DNA from: Isoptericola halotolerans
GTDB taxonomy: Bacteria; Actinomycetota; Actinomycetes; Actinomycetales; Cellulomonadaceae
Length of the DNA: 64,000 nt
Direction: 5' to 3'
Assembly (NCBI RefSeq): GCF_003003075.1
Contig: NZ_PVTX01000002.1
Coordinates: 310,001 to 374,000, forward strand
Shown here: positions 63,421-64,000 of the stretch, in pieces
Layout of the letters: every line of letters starts with the position of its first letter
How positions within the stretch are numbered: the first letter of the stretch is position 1
Notes under the pieces: generated by a model
Database searches by the model: none
What the model saw: the letters and a program-made list of their open reading frames with translations, nothing else
Told to the model about the DNA's origin: nothing
Translations under genes and position numbers: made by a program

Positions 63421-64000
63421 TCAGCCCTGGTGGACGAGCGGCGCCATCCCGGCGGACCGTTCCACGGCCGCCGGGTCGCCGCACACCGCGAGCCAGTTGG
63501 CCAGCAGGCGGTGACCGCCCTCGGTCAGCACCGACTCCGGGTGGAACTGCACGCCGTGCAGCGGCAGGTCGCGGTGCTGCACGCCCATGATGACGCCACC
63601 GGCCGTGGTGCAGGTGACCTCGAGCTCGGCGGGCACGGTGTGCGGCTCCACGGCGAGGGAGTGGTAGCGCGTCGCCGTGAAGGGTGAACCCAGCCCGTCC
63701 AGCACGCCGACGCCCTGGTGCTCCACCTCGCTCGTCTTGCCGTGCATGAGCTCGGCGGCGTGCGACACCGTCGCCCCGTACACCTCGGCCAGGGCCTGGT
63801 GCCCCAGGCAGACGCCCAGCATCGGCGTCTCGGACCGGGCGCAGGCACGGATGACGTCCTCCGACGAGCCCGCGTGCTTGGGCGTGCCCGGTCCCGGCGA
63901 GACGAGGACGCCGTCGAAGGGCGTGCCGTCGTCGTGCCAGAAGCGACCGTCCGCATCGGGCTCCGGCACGGCGTCGTTGCGCACGACGGTGGTGCGGGCC
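63421..64000 (-). CDS. trpG: Glutamine amidotransferase of anthranilate/aminodeoxychorismate synthase, partial
   Basis: The C-terminal ~192 residues of a class I amidotransferase; the frame continues past the window edge (codons ARTTVVRNDAV run to base 64000), so the start is missing. GVLVSPGPGTPKHAG, the nucleophile Cys in MLGVCLGHQALAE, RYHSLAV and the His-Glu pair in VQFHPESVLTEGG are all present. It supplies ammonia to TrpE or PabB; the two roles cannot be told apart and the protein may serve both. It converges with pknB, as usual in actinobacteria. Confidence 0.93.
   Translation of the reverse strand, partial: ARTTVVRNDAVPEPDADGRFWHDDGTPFDGVLVSPGPGTPKHAGSSEDVIRACARSETPMLGVCLGHQALAEVYGATVSHAAELMHGKTSEVEHQGVGVLDGLGSPFTATRYHSLAVEPHTVPAELEVTCTTAGGVIMGVQHRDLPLHGVQFHPESVLTEGGHRLLANWLAVCGDPAAVERSAGMAPLVHQG

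Overview
The window is high-GC DNA (strong G/C bias at third codon positions, many GTG starts) from an actinobacterium. The serine/threonine-kinase/cell-division block at the right end (fhaA-fhaB-pstP-rodA-pbpA-pknA-pknB next to trpG/pabA) is an actinobacterial hallmark. The load of secreted polysaccharide-degrading enzymes (a GH5 with a ricin-type lectin domain, a PL1-PL9 double pectate lyase, a propeller hydrolase with two chitin-binding-type modules) suggests a plant-matter degrader of the Cellulomonadaceae/Promicromonosporaceae type; that placement is inference. No prophage, insertion sequence, rRNA operon or CRISPR array was seen.

Layout. 1-1.8 kb: C-terminal part of a large secreted protein built of Ig-like repeats. 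1.86-5.5 kb: a SAM-riboswitch-controlled metF-metE pair for methionine synthesis. 5.5-11 kb: FBP-domain protein, GH5 glycanase, a CIRCE-controlled hsp20, and small housekeeping genes (MOSC, P-loop kinase, Nudix, a minimal LuxR-type regulator). 11.1-15.9 kb: the glycine cleavage operon gcvP-gcvT-gcvH behind a tandem glycine riboswitch. 15.96-16.49 kb: two 20-bp-period repeat arrays in opposite orientation enclose a small membrane-protein gene. 16.5-24.2 kb: LysR regulator, membrane protein, aminotransferase, DUF1992, Nif3-like protein, hydrolase, low-molecular-weight phosphatase, NmrA-like protein, a 12-codon micro-ORF with a 14-nt anti-anti-SD, and a lipoprotein.

24.2-32.5 kb: a carbohydrate-use locus. 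A LacI regulator heads an apparent operon with an FAD oxidoreductase, a sugar-binding lipoprotein and two ABC permeases (no ATPase). The adjacent secreted hydrolase carries the same ATGCGCAT operator-like box as the lacI promoter. 32.5-38.4 kb: sulfotransferase-like protein, the pectate lyase, a hydrolase and small zinc-motif proteins. 38.4-45.4 kb: a lipoprotein, then a phosphorelay cluster (OmpR-type regulator, two stand-alone HPt proteins, single-domain receiver, hybrid histidine kinase with two receivers) whose kinase gene runs into a pyruvoyl-dependent arginine decarboxylase and an acetyltransferase-like gene. 45.4-53.5 kb: five regulator-hydrolase/oxidoreductase modules (MarR, two TetR, MerR), most with visible palindromic operators in divergent promoters. 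53.9-54 kb: tRNA-Leu(CAG). 54.3-63.4 kb: the FHA/PP2C/RodA/PBP/PknA/PknB operon for cell-wall growth control; the window ends inside trpG/pabA.

A recurring promoter architecture is seen: at least a dozen genes have no Shine-Dalgarno but a TANNNT-like -10 hexamer exactly 6-7 nt before the start codon, the signature of leaderless transcripts. I used it to choose several starts.
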